Of a stretch of 20,908 bases of DNA, positions 6,334-13,366 are shown in pieces. The notes below the pieces were generated by a model, which was not told the DNA's origin, did not search any database, and saw nothing but the letters and a program-made list of their open reading frames with translations. The DNA comes from Bacillota bacterium (GTDB lineage Bacteria > Bacillota > Clostridia > Oscillospirales > Ruminococcaceae): positions 1-20,908 of the forward strand of contig JAEZKF010000002.1 of the NCBI GenBank assembly GCA_023415575.1, given 5' to 3'. Made by a program: the position numbers and the translations under genes. Every line of letters starts with the position of its first letter. Position 1 is the first letter of the stretch.

Positions 6334-7065
6334 CTACACACAGGTAACCTTGTCTAAATCCTTGCGCAGGCGTTTGATGATGCGTTTTTCCAGGCGCGAG
6401 ATGTAGGACTGCGAGATGCCAATCATATCAGCAACCTCTTTTTGCGTACGCTCAATGCCGTCGCTTAACCCAAACCGCATCTGCATGATGATGCGCTCGC
6501 GTTCGGATAAGCGATCGATAGCCTCATGCAGCAGGGTCTTTTCGACATCCTGCTCGATGTGGCGGCTTATGTAGTCGCTGTCGGTGCCTAGTACATCGGA
6601 AAGCAGCAGCTCGTTGCCGTCCCAGTCGATGTTAAGCGGCTCATCGATGGAGATGTCGTTTTTATATTGGCTGCTCTTGCGCAAAAACATCAAGATCTCG
6701 TTTTCGATGCAGCGGGAGGCGTAGGTAGCAAGCTTGATGCCCTTATTGGGGCAGAAGGTATTGACCGCCTTAATCAGCCCGATGGTTCCGATGGAGATTA
6801 AATCCTCCACCCCGACGCCTGTTGATTCAAACTTGCGCGAGATGTAAACCACAAGCCGAAGGTTGTGAACAATGAGTGTCTGACGGGCGTTCTCTTCGTC
6901 CGTTTCGAGCTTTTTGAAGATGACAGTCTCTTCATCCAGACTCAGCGGCGGCGGAAGGGTTTCCGGCCCGTTAATGTAGTGCAGAGGGTCGCACAATCCG
7001 AGGCGAATCAGCAGCCTCAGCACCTCATACCGTATTCTTGCCACTGCCGTCGCTTTCGTTCTCAT
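6334..7065 (-). CDS. sigE: RNA polymerase sporulation sigma factor sigma-E (pro-form)
   Basis: This is the early mother-cell sigma factor. A hydrophobic/basic pro-sequence leads into YINGPETLPPPLSLDEE, the point where Bacillus pro-sigma-E is cleaved, which predicts removal of about 29 residues here. Region 2 (NLRLVVYISRKFESTGVGVE, then DLISIGTIGLIKAVNTF), the invariant KLATYASRCIENEILMFLR, NIDWDGNELLLSDVLGTD, and region 4.2 (ISQSYISRLEKRIIKRLRK) are near-identical to known sigma-E. The frame reaches GTG at 7077, but GGAG about 11 nt before the ATG at 7065 favours that start, giving 243 residues. It overlaps the 3' end of spoIIGA by 41 nt, so translational coupling is likely. It should drive engulfment and coat genes, possibly including the coat genes nearby. 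sigG, often the next gene in this cluster, is absent. Confidence 0.97.
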   Translation of the reverse strand: MRTKATAVARIRYEVLRLLIRLGLCDPLHYINGPETLPPPLSLDEETVIFKKLETDEENARQTLIVHNLRLVVYISRKFESTGVGVEDLISIGTIGLIKAVNTFCPNKGIKLATYASRCIENEILMFLRKSSQYKNDISIDEPLNIDWDGNELLLSDVLGTDSDYISRHIEQDVEKTLLHEAIDRLSERERIIMQMRFGLSDGIERTQKEVADMIGISQSYISRLEKRIIKRLRKDLDKVTCV

Positions 7066-7963
7066 AACACCGTGCACTCCGTTTCTCTGTTGAAAGTTCT
7101 ATAATCTGTGGATTCAGAATACAGGAATAATCAAGCCGTGTGGTCTGTTTTTGCGCTATCCCCACATATACCTTGTCGCAGTATAGGCGCGTTTGATTGT
7201 GTTCAAGCTCTAAGCTGTCCGGTCTGAACGCAAAAAGCAGCCCCTCTCCCGACACGTCGTGGTAGGGGATAATACGCACCGAAGAAGCAAACTCGCTTGC
7301 GCTGAGCGCCTGCATGGCGCCAGCTGCGTCGGTGCGTAGAATAATCTCACTGAGCCTTACAGGAAGGAGTTCTTTAACATCCTTGATTCCGCACACGGCA
7401 ACCGGATACTGCGAAAACGCCTCCTTAAGGCTGTTTCCGGTATCCACAATTGCATCTAGGGATACGGCTTTACCTAAATATCTGATTGTAACGCGGTAGT
7501 TTAAACGATCCGGGGCGCGTCGCTTTGCAATGAACTGAGCAAGCGTCATGCCGAGATACGCGATGATGGTATAGATGACAAGCTGGAGTACCGAGATATC
7601 AAAATAAACCGTCCCGTTGCGGACAAGCATCCCTTTGGGAGTTGTCAAGAAGTAGAGGGCGGAGAAAATGCCGCCAAATAAAAAGGTGCTCACCATAAAC
7701 ACACAGTAGGCGCGCACGAGCATCCGTTTATTTTTTAATCCAAAAGCTGCTACCACAATAGAAAGGCTAAACACAGCCTTGATAAGAAGATCAAGCGGCA
7801 ATACCAAACTGGGTGCTAAGATAATGAGCGAGTAAACACTGCCAAGCAGTGAAGCAAAAAATAATCGAATTCTTTTTGCCGGTGTTGGGATTAGTTTAGC
7901 CGTGAGCAGCAGCAAGAAGTAGTTAATGAGCAGATTGACGCTAAGCAAAACATCTATGTACAC
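7025..7963 (-). CDS. spoIIGA: Sigma-E processing peptidase SpoIIGA
   Basis: The N-terminal half is a membrane domain with about five hydrophobic segments (for example DVLLSVNLLINYFLLLLTA and DISVLQLVIYTIIAYLGMTL). The C-terminal half is the aspartic-protease-like domain with the catalytic motif AIVDTGNSL (Asp at about residue 174 from the chosen start). This is the layout of SpoIIGA, which sits in the septal membrane and cleaves pro-sigma-E after SpoIIR signalling from the forespore. The frame can start at GTG 7990, but the predicted transcription start (about 7996) would leave no ribosome binding site there. GTG at 7963 has GGGAG 6 nt upstream and aligns with the MKIYLDV start of Bacillus SpoIIGA (here VYIDV), so I prefer it: 312 residues. 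It is first in the operon with sigE. Confidence 0.95.
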   Translation of the reverse strand: MYIDVLLSVNLLINYFLLLLTAKLIPTPAKRIRLFFASLLGSVYSLIILAPSLVLPLDLLIKAVFSLSIVVAAFGLKNKRMLVRAYCVFMVSTFLFGGIFSALYFLTTPKGMLVRNGTVYFDISVLQLVIYTIIAYLGMTLAQFIAKRRAPDRLNYRVTIRYLGKAVSLDAIVDTGNSLKEAFSQYPVAVCGIKDVKELLPVRLSEIILRTDAAGAMQALSASEFASSVRIIPYHDVSGEGLLFAFRPDSLELEHNQTRLYCDKVYVGIAQKQTTRLDYSCILNPQIIELSTEKRSARCYENESDGSGKNTV

Positions 7964-8002
7964 AACCTGCTCCCGCACCCGCAATCCCACCTTTTATACT
8001 TA

Positions 8003-8035
8003 ATTATAGAGGGACGCGTTCTTTTAATTTGTCAT
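8003..8035 (-). promoter_or_regulatory. spoIIG-type promoter with 21-bp spacer
   Basis: On the minus strand ATGACA (8030-8035) is separated by 21 bp from a perfect TATAAT (8003-8008), about 40 nt upstream of the preferred spoIIGA start. Bacillus spoIIG is known for good -35 and -10 hexamers held too far apart (22 bp), which makes it depend on phosphorylated Spo0A. The same unusual spacing here is strong circumstantial support. Confidence 0.68.
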
Positions 8036-8052
8036 ATTATATGCGGACATCT

Positions 8053-8059
8053 TGCCGAA
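8053..8059 (+). promoter_or_regulatory. Candidate Spo0A binding site (0A box)
   Basis: TGCCGAA matches the 0A consensus TGNCGAA at every position. It is centred about 60 bp upstream of the predicted spoIIGA transcription start. A weaker partner, TGTCATA at 8030-8036, overlaps the -35 element 23 bp away, near two helical turns, as expected for paired Spo0A sites in a class II activated promoter. Confidence 0.55.
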
Positions 8060-8112
8060 AATTCAAACTTCCTTGCTGCTTATCCGCTTTATGCATGTCC
8101 AAAATGAGAAAA

Positions 8113-8140
8113 ACAGGGCGAGCCTTGCGGTTCGCCCTGT
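8113..8140 (-). terminator. Rho-independent terminator after the acyl-CoA synthetase gene
   Basis: A 12-bp stem (ACAGGGCGAGCC / GGTTCGCCCTGT, one G-T pair) with a TTGC tetraloop lies 28 nt past the synthetase stop codon and is followed on the minus strand by TTTTTCTCATTTT. It isolates the upstream operon from spoIIGA-sigE. Confidence 0.9.
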
Positions 8141-8168
8141 CTTGTAAAATAAGCCTGTTTTTCGGTGT

Positions 8169-9824
8169 TTAGCTGTGCTTCTTTTCGCTCTCCTGCCTGA
8201 TTTGCACGCGGCGGATCTTTCCGCTGATAGTCTTGGGCAGCTCGGGAACAAACTCGACGATGCGCGGGTATTTATAAGGAGCAGTCTGGTTCTTCACATA
8301 GGTCTGCAGCTCCTTAGCAAGCTCATCAGAGGGGCTGTAGTTCTTTGTAAGCACGATTGTCGCCTTTACTACCTGGCCGCGCACTGGATCCGGTACGCCC
8401 GTGATGGCGCACTCAAGTACTGCCGGATGCTCCATCAGAACGCTTTCAATCTCAAACGGCCCAATGCGGTAGCCGGATGACTTAATCAGGTCATCCGTAC
8501 GGCCTACATACCACAGGTAGCCGTCTTCATCACGCCAAGCGGTATCGCCGGTGTGGTAGAGGCCGTCATGCCAGCACTCGTTTGTAAGCTTCTCGTTGCG
8601 GTAGTAACCGAGGAACAGACCAATCTGCTTTTCGTCTGTGGTTCGCAAAACAATCTCGCCCACCTCGCCGGTTGCGACTGTTTTGCCTTCCTCGTCTACA
8701 AGGTCGACGTTATACAGCGGAGAGGGCTTGCCCATCGAACCGGGTTTGGGCTCGGTTCCGACAAGATTTGCAACCAGCAGGGTGGTTTCGGTTTGTCCAA
8801 AGCCCTCCATGAGCTTTAGACCGGTAAAGTCCTTAAAGCGGTTGTAAACCTCGGGGTTGAGGGCTTCGCCTGCTACGGTCGCATATTTCAGTGCGCTGAG
8901 GTCATATCCATCCATACCCTCCTTGATGAAGAAGCGGTAGACAGTAGGCGGAGCGCAGAAGGATGTTACACGGTACTTTTCGAGCTTATGTAGGAGGTCT
9001 GACGCCACAAAGCGTTCAAAGTCATACACAAATATGGTTGCACCCAAGAACCACTGACCGAACAGCTTGCCCCATGCAGCCTTTGCCCAGCCGGTTTCGG
9101 AAACGGTCAGATGGATGCCGTCATAAGCGACATTCTGCCAGTACTTCGCCGTGACGATATGGGCAATTGCGTAGGAGTTGTCATGCTGCACCATCTTGGG
9201 GTATCCCGTTGTGCCGGAGGTAAAGTACAATAGCATCGGGTCGGTAGCAAAGGTCTCAGGCTTTTCAAACACGCCGTCCGAGGCTTCGATTGCTTTATCA
9301 AGGTCCTTAAAGCCCTCTTTTATTCCTCGAACCATGTAAAGGTTCGTAACATCAGGGTATTCCTTACATGCTTCAAGCACATGGTCGGATACATCGCCGT
9401 CATGTGTGCAAACAACAGCTTTCACCCCAGCGGCTTCATAACGGTACAAAAGGTCCTTTTTGGTTAGCAGGTGTGTTCCGGGAATCGCAACAGCACCAAG
9501 CTTCATCAGAGCTGTAATCACATACCAAAACTGATAGTGGCGCTTTAAAATCAGCATTACGCGGTCGCCCTTTTTAATGCCGTCGCGTGCAAATACCGCT
9601 GCCGCACGGTCACTGAGGTCTTTTAGCTCGCCAAAGGTGATGACGCGCTCTTCGCCTTCCTCGTTGCACCACAACAGTGCGCGGCGATTCGGCTCGCGTT
9701 TTGCAAACTCATCCACAACGTCATATGCAAAGCTGAAGTTCTCGGGGCAGACCGGCTCAAAGCCGACGAGCACACCGTTCTCATCAAAGGTCTCTTTACA
9801 GAAGTTCTGATAATACCGTTCCAT
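8169..9824 (-). CDS. AMP-forming acyl-CoA synthetase (medium/branched-chain acyl type)
   Basis: This 551-residue ANL-superfamily enzyme would form an acyl-adenylate and then an acyl-CoA in the cytoplasm. Visible motifs in order: the P-loop YFTSGTTGYPKMV (about 200-212), the A5-like MEGFGQTET (about 339-347), YHTGDTAW (about 423-430), the hinge region GRTDDLIKSSGYRIGPFEIE, and the C-terminal catalytic lysine in LPKTISGKIRR (about Lys536). The ETGWAKAAWGKLFGQW segment is typical of the medium-chain acyl-CoA synthetase (MACS) group rather than acetyl-CoA synthetase proper, so a C4-C6 straight or branched acid is a reasonable substrate class. ATG at 9824 is chosen over TTG at 9827; both share AAAGGA upstream. 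It follows the XRE-cupin gene by about 110 nt with no terminator between, downstream of an isoleucine-type T-box, which suggests a role in branched-chain amino acid supply. Confidence 0.9.
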   Translation of the reverse strand: MERYYQNFCKETFDENGVLVGFEPVCPENFSFAYDVVDEFAKREPNRRALLWCNEEGEERVITFGELKDLSDRAAAVFARDGIKKGDRVMLILKRHYQFWYVITALMKLGAVAIPGTHLLTKKDLLYRYEAAGVKAVVCTHDGDVSDHVLEACKEYPDVTNLYMVRGIKEGFKDLDKAIEASDGVFEKPETFATDPMLLYFTSGTTGYPKMVQHDNSYAIAHIVTAKYWQNVAYDGIHLTVSETGWAKAAWGKLFGQWFLGATIFVYDFERFVASDLLHKLEKYRVTSFCAPPTVYRFFIKEGMDGYDLSALKYATVAGEALNPEVYNRFKDFTGLKLMEGFGQTETTLLVANLVGTEPKPGSMGKPSPLYNVDLVDEEGKTVATGEVGEIVLRTTDEKQIGLFLGYYRNEKLTNECWHDGLYHTGDTAWRDEDGYLWYVGRTDDLIKSSGYRIGPFEIESVLMEHPAVLECAITGVPDPVRGQVVKATIVLTKNYSPSDELAKELQTYVKNQTAPYKYPRIVEFVPELPKTISGKIRRVQIRQESEKKHS

Positions 9825-9934
9825 CAATCAATCATTCCTTTCATGTCGCTAGTCATAGCACAAAACTGCGGCAGGGTCCTCTCACAGAGTGAATTCCTCC
9901 GAACAGCAGATATCGGATTGGTTGTAAGCCTGTT

Positions 9935-10525
9935 TTACTCTTTATCCTCAGCGCTCTTATGATCCTTGAGGACTATCGCCAAAAACTTGCAGTCACTTCC
10001 ACCGGTGGCAATCATGCCATGACCGTGACCGGAATTGTAATAGATGGCATCTCCTGCCTCGAGGTATTCGATGTGGCCTTCCAAGGCAACCTTGAGCTTG
10101 CCTTCTAAAACGAAGTCAAACTCCTGACCCTCGTGGTAGCTCAGGTGCAGGGGCTTATCCTGCTCCTCCTCACGGTAGGGGGCTGTAACAAGGAAGGGCT
10201 CGGCATACTTGTTTTTAAACAGCGGGGCCAGATGCTGATAGGTAAAGCCCTCGCGGCGCTTAATCGGCAGCCCCTTGTCCTTGCGTACAACCGTGTAGAA
10301 AGAAAGGCGGGGATTTTCGCCGGTCAAAAGCTCTACGATGTCGACCCCGAAGCGCTCTGCGCATTTGAACAGGAAGGTAAATGAAAAATCGGTCTTACCC
10401 TGTTCGAGCTCGCAGTACTCATCCACGGTCACATCGGTAGCCTTCGCCATTTCTTCCACTGAGATTTCTAGTATCTCACGCAGGGTTTTAATTCGCTCGG
10501 CAATCTCAATAATCCTAGGCTCCAT
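9935..10525 (-). CDS. XRE-family transcriptional regulator with C-terminal cupin sensor domain
   Basis: The 196-residue protein has an N-terminal helix-turn-helix of the XRE type (residues about 8-62, with VEEMAKATDVTVDEYCELEQGKT) and a C-terminal cupin_2 domain (about 120-190). In the cupin, HEGQEFDFVLEGKLKVALEG gives His131, Glu132 and Glu135 of motif 1, and EAGDAIYYNSGHGHGM supplies His167 and His169 of motif 2. The metal or ligand site therefore looks intact, unlike the small cupin at 1060. Such proteins regulate neighbouring metabolic genes in response to a small ligand. GAGGAGG lies 7 nt before the ATG. It sits between the T-box and the acyl-CoA synthetase, so it probably regulates that synthetase and itself; the ligand could be the carboxylic acid or its CoA ester (inference). 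Confidence 0.9.
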   Translation of the reverse strand: MEPRIIEIAERIKTLREILEISVEEMAKATDVTVDEYCELEQGKTDFSFTFLFKCAERFGVDIVELLTGENPRLSFYTVVRKDKGLPIKRREGFTYQHLAPLFKNKYAEPFLVTAPYREEEQDKPLHLSYHEGQEFDFVLEGKLKVALEGHIEYLEAGDAIYYNSGHGHGMIATGGSDCKFLAIVLKDHKSAEDKE

Positions 10526-10628
10526 TGAAAAATCCTCCTCGATTATAATGTACTGATTATTTCCCGCAGAACTGATTTATCTCTTTTTGAAACTACCCGC
10601 TTATTACGGTCTGCGAGAATTAGGGTGT

Positions 10629-10672
10629 AAAAAAGGCCCATCCCATTCCCTATAAAGGAATTGGGACGAGCC
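10629..10672 (-). terminator. T-box regulated terminator
   Basis: Sixteen paired positions with one mismatch (10657-10672 against 10635-10650), a TTTATA loop, and TTTTTT at 10629-10634. It competes with the antiterminator that contains the T-box sequence and ends about 100 nt before the XRE-cupin start codon. Confidence 0.9.
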
Positions 10673-10921
10673 GATTATACTTATATAGCCCGCGGTACCA
10701 CCCAATATTGTGTAGATACACCACTTAGCGAGGTTCCAACAAACCTCCGACCTTAACGCAGTCATACGGGAGCACGCTACTGACCCATTAGGGCGTTGAC
10801 GTTCCGGCTCAGGAGTGATAGGGTGTTTATCCCCTTGCAATACCGGCTTACACCAACCGCCGGCTCTCTGAAATCACATAGGAGATACCCGTCTCCGTCA
10901 CAGCCTTTGAACTATATTGTT
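10629..10921 (-). ncRNA. T-box leader riboswitch, isoleucine-type specifier (ATC)
   Basis: Read on the minus strand, the leader has every T-box landmark. Stem I runs from GGCT (10902-10905) to AGCC (10806-10809), with a kink-turn pair (GTGACG / TGAG), the AGAGA bulge and the distal loop GGTTGGTGTAAGCCGG. The specifier position, set by spacing from the TGAG kink-turn, reads ATC (10817-10819) followed by A, which is Ile. The T-box sequence GGGTGGTACCGCGG is at 10690-10703; its variable base is T, which pairs with the A73 discriminator of tRNA-Ile. A terminator with a 16-bp stem (10635-10672) and six T's follows. Uncharged tRNA-Ile would stabilise the antiterminator and allow transcription into the XRE-cupin/acyl-CoA synthetase pair, the only genes downstream in this direction before the terminator at 8113. 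The specifier call is less certain than the T-box call, because the usual GAA before the codon is replaced. Confidence 0.93.
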
Positions 10922-10927
10922 AAAGAT

Positions 10928-10956
10928 ATAATATATGGTAATTATTCTTTTGTCAA
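10928..10956 (-). promoter_or_regulatory. Sigma-A promoter of the T-box operon
   Basis: On the minus strand a perfect TTGACA (10951-10956), 17-bp spacer, and TATTAT (10928-10933) place the transcription start near 10921, just ahead of Stem I. The -35 overlaps the last bases of the HAD phosphatase gene, so the T-box operon starts independently inside the end of its neighbour. Confidence 0.8.
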
Positions 10957-11618
10957 GACGATTTTTGAGCAGGCAACAGCTGCGAAACAATATCCATGGG
11001 ATGTTCTGCAATCATATCTGCGCCTGCCGCTATAAGCTCTTCTTTTCCTCGAAAGCCCCACACCGCTCCAATCGAACGGACGCCCGCATTTTTCGCGGTC
11101 AAAACATCAACATCGGAATCTCCAATATAAACACACTCGTCCTTACTAAATCCTAACTTCTCCATGCACATAAGTACGCCTTCGGGGTTCGGCTTTTTTG
11201 GAAGGTCATCGGACGAGCCGATGATGATATCAAAAAACTTGGCACCGAATATCCTTGTGACCAGCTCAATTGAAAAGGTATGCGGTTTGTTGGAAACAAC
11301 ACAGGTGCGGATATTGGCAAGCTTAAGCACGCGCAGAACAGCCTCAATGCCGTCATAAGGTACAGTTAAGTCCATGAAGTGTGCCGCGTAGTGTGCAGAA
11401 AACGCCTCTTTTATCGCCTGCTTTTGCTCTATTGTAGCATCGGGAGCCGCGCGCTCAATGAGCTTATCCACCCCGTTGCCGACATAATAGCGATATGCCT
11501 CAATATCATGGGTTGCAAATCCATACTGCGCAAGCGCCCAGTTGCAGCTTGCTGCAAGGTCATTCAGTGTATTGAGCAGGGTTCCATCTAGGTCGAAGAT
11601 GCAGCATCGAATCGCCAT
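10953..11618 (-). CDS. HAD-family phosphatase, phosphoglycolate phosphatase-like
   Basis: The protein is 221 residues from the chosen ATG. HAD motif I is FDLDGTLLNT (nucleophile Asp9, acid Asp11), motif II is VVSNKP, the motif III lysine is in LPKKPNPEGV, and motif IV is YIGDSDVDVLTAKNAG. The helical cap between motifs I and II is the C1 type found in phosphoglycolate phosphatase and beta-phosphoglucomutase-like enzymes, so it hydrolyses a small phosphate ester in the cytoplasm; Gph is the nearest familiar name but substrate is uncertain. The frame stays open to 11708, but AAAGGAGT lies 5 nt before the ATG at 11618 and the extension does not resemble the family. Its 3' end carries the -35 of the T-box promoter. 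Confidence 0.88.
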   Translation of the reverse strand: MAIRCCIFDLDGTLLNTLNDLAASCNWALAQYGFATHDIEAYRYYVGNGVDKLIERAAPDATIEQKQAIKEAFSAHYAAHFMDLTVPYDGIEAVLRVLKLANIRTCVVSNKPHTFSIELVTRIFGAKFFDIIIGSSDDLPKKPNPEGVLMCMEKLGFSKDECVYIGDSDVDVLTAKNAGVRSIGAVWGFRGKEELIAAGADMIAEHPMDIVSQLLPAQKSS

Positions 11619-11733
11619 GTGTACTCCTTTCACTGTACTGCCGCACAAAGCAGCAATACCCAGTCGCCTTTGACCGTACCCTACTATCTTACATCGACTG
11701 TACATCAAAAATCAATACCCAGATAAATAGAGT

Positions 11734-11760
11734 AAGGGCAGGCTGTTTATGCCTGCCCTT
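11734..11760 (-). terminator. Terminator of the padR-DUF1700-DUF4097 operon
   Basis: A perfect 10-bp stem (AAGGGCAGGC / GCCTGCCCTT) with a 7-nt loop lies 17 nt past the DUF4097 gene. The minus-strand tail ACTCTATTTATCT is only moderately T-rich. Confidence 0.75.
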
Positions 11761-11777
11761 TAACTGCAATCAACGGC

Positions 11778-12797
11778 TTATTTGATGGTGATGTTGCCCA
11801 TGTTAATGTCTAGGTCAATCTCGCATGCGCCGTCGAGGTATTCGAGCGTGCCCTTGCGGGAGATGAAGTCGTTTGAATCGTTACCGGAGGATATAATACT
11901 TGTTTTGCCGTCAAAGCGGTTTAGGAAGCTGCCCATATCCGATTTGTAATTCAGGGTAAACCCGATATCCTTGGAAAGCTGCAGGTCGATATTGCCCATA
12001 TCAACCTTTGCCTGAATCCTGTCGGTAAACACGCTGTCGCCTGTCATTGATGCATTGCCCGCATTGACCGAAACGTTAAGCGATTTGCCCTTAACGTCAC
12101 GCAAATCAACGTTGCCGGCATCCGCTTCAATGTCCATATCTGTTACCTGTGCGGTTTTTACATCAACATTGCCTGCGCTGCAGGATATGGTCATGGAGTC
12201 GGCTGTCGCGTTTAGGATGGTGGTGTTGCCCGCATCAAGGTTGAGTTTAAGCTCACCGCAGGCAGCATCCTTAAGTTTCAAATCGCCTGCACTAATCTTG
12301 ACGATAAGGGCATCATACTGCTTTTGGGGCAGCTTAATATAAACTCTGGTAAGGGTTACACCTGAAACGTTTACGATGTTATCAAACACATACTTGGATT
12401 CGATTACCGCAGACTCACCGTTCACCTCAGCCTTGAGGGTGCGCTTGCCCTTTAAACCGGAGGTTTCCACGGTAACAGTGGCAGTATTGCCCTCAACCGG
12501 CGTAATCTCTACCCGGGCGGCATCCACCTTTACTTCGACCTGATTTACATTGGAAAGGTCTAAGGTTTTTGTAGTTTTATCGTCTGCGACAAAGTGTGCA
12601 TCATCAACATCAGAAAAAGCATCTGCTATAATGTCACCGATGTCTAAGCCCGCAATATGGATTTCGCCGTTAATAACCTTGCCGATTTGGCTCGCTGCTG
12701 CCGGGATACCCACCGCTGCTGCGGCAATGCTGAAGCCGATGACACAGACCAGCGATACCGCCGTGACAATCGCTGTGATGATAATTGCCTTTTTCAT
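11778..12797 (-). CDS. DUF4097 beta-strand repeat membrane-anchored protein
   Basis: This 339-residue protein has one N-terminal membrane anchor (IIITAIVTAVSLVCVIGFSIAAAAVG, about residues 5-30). The long extracytoplasmic part, from about residue 80, is a DUF4097 right-handed beta-solenoid-like repeat. The repeat is visible as x-A/M-G-N turns spaced 16-21 residues apart: SAGD 169, DAGN 188, SAGN 207, DAGN 226, NAGN 245, DMGN 266, DMGS 287, with a last NMGN at 332. The same family includes Bacillus LiaG and YvlB, which are linked to envelope stress; a cell-envelope role is therefore likely but the mechanism is unknown. Its ATG overlaps the stop of the DUF1700 gene by 4 nt (ATGA), so it is translationally coupled as the last gene of a padR operon. 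Confidence 0.88.
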   Translation of the reverse strand: MKKAIIITAIVTAVSLVCVIGFSIAAAAVGIPAAASQIGKVINGEIHIAGLDIGDIIADAFSDVDDAHFVADDKTTKTLDLSNVNQVEVKVDAARVEITPVEGNTATVTVETSGLKGKRTLKAEVNGESAVIESKYVFDNIVNVSGVTLTRVYIKLPQKQYDALIVKISAGDLKLKDAACGELKLNLDAGNTTILNATADSMTISCSAGNVDVKTAQVTDMDIEADAGNVDLRDVKGKSLNVSVNAGNASMTGDSVFTDRIQAKVDMGNIDLQLSKDIGFTLNYKSDMGSFLNRFDGKTSIISSGNDSNDFISRKGTLEYLDGACEIDLDINMGNITIK

Positions 12798-13366
12798 TGT
12801 GCCGTTACCCCCTTATCCTGACTGTATCTGCGGTACAGATAAATGCACAACCATGTGAGCGAAAGCAGTATCAGCAGGGAAAGCGCCATGATAAAGATTC
12901 CCAGCGATATCAGCAATGCCGTTACAATCCAAGAACCGACAACGGCCCCTGCAGCAACGCCGGAAACCAAAACTGCACCGCCGCTCACAAGTACCGGAAC
13001 AAAGGTCATATACATAAACACGGTAAAGAGAACAGAAAGGATAAACAGCACCAAAAAGGTCGTTTGCGAGCTGCTTTTAGATGAGGGCTGGACCGGTGCG
13101 GTGTAGGCAGCCCCCTGATAAGACCCTGCCGTGGCCACAACGGGCGGTACTGTTCCGATATAGCCGCGCGGCATGCTGCCTGCAACATATTGCTCCGCGT
13201 TCTTTATGGGGTCACCCAGATCCTCGCAGATCTCTTCCTCCGTTTTTCCTTTTGCAAGACCCGCGGAAAAATGCTCCTCAAAGTCGAGGATAATTTCAAT
13301 CTTTTCGTTTTCAGGTAAGCCTGTGAGGTGTGAATTGAGAAGCGCTAAGTAATCATTCTTCTTCAT
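12794..13366 (-). CDS. DUF1700 (HAAS-domain) membrane protein
   Basis: The protein is 190 residues from the chosen ATG. The N-terminal segment (KNDYLALLNSHLTGLPENEK, then IILDFEEHFSAGLAKGKTEEEICEDLGDP, about residues 3-54) is the HAAS / DUF1700 domain, a cytoplasmic helical domain often encoded next to PadR regulators. A Pro/Ser-rich linker leads to about three hydrophobic segments and a short basic cytoplasmic tail (YLYRRYSQDKG). The frame starts at TTG 13372, but the ATG at 13366 has AGGGGG 8 nt upstream and is preferred. It overlaps the end of padR by 14 nt and the start of the DUF4097 gene by 4 nt. HAAS domains are thought to bind the partner regulator or sense membrane state; for this copy that remains inference. 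Confidence 0.88.
   Translation of the reverse strand: MKKNDYLALLNSHLTGLPENEKIEIILDFEEHFSAGLAKGKTEEEICEDLGDPIKNAEQYVAGSMPRGYIGTVPPVVATAGSYQGAAYTAPVQPSSKSSSQTTFLVLFILSVLFTVFMYMTFVPVLVSGGAVLVSGVAAGAVVGSWIVTALLISLGIFIMALSLLILLSLTWLCIYLYRRYSQDKGVTAQ

Noticed and set aside
10542..10547. TATAAT just upstream of the XRE-cupin gene as a separate promoter
   Set aside because: No acceptable -35 at 16-18 bp, and the start site would fall within the ribosome binding site; the T-box transcript is the better source.
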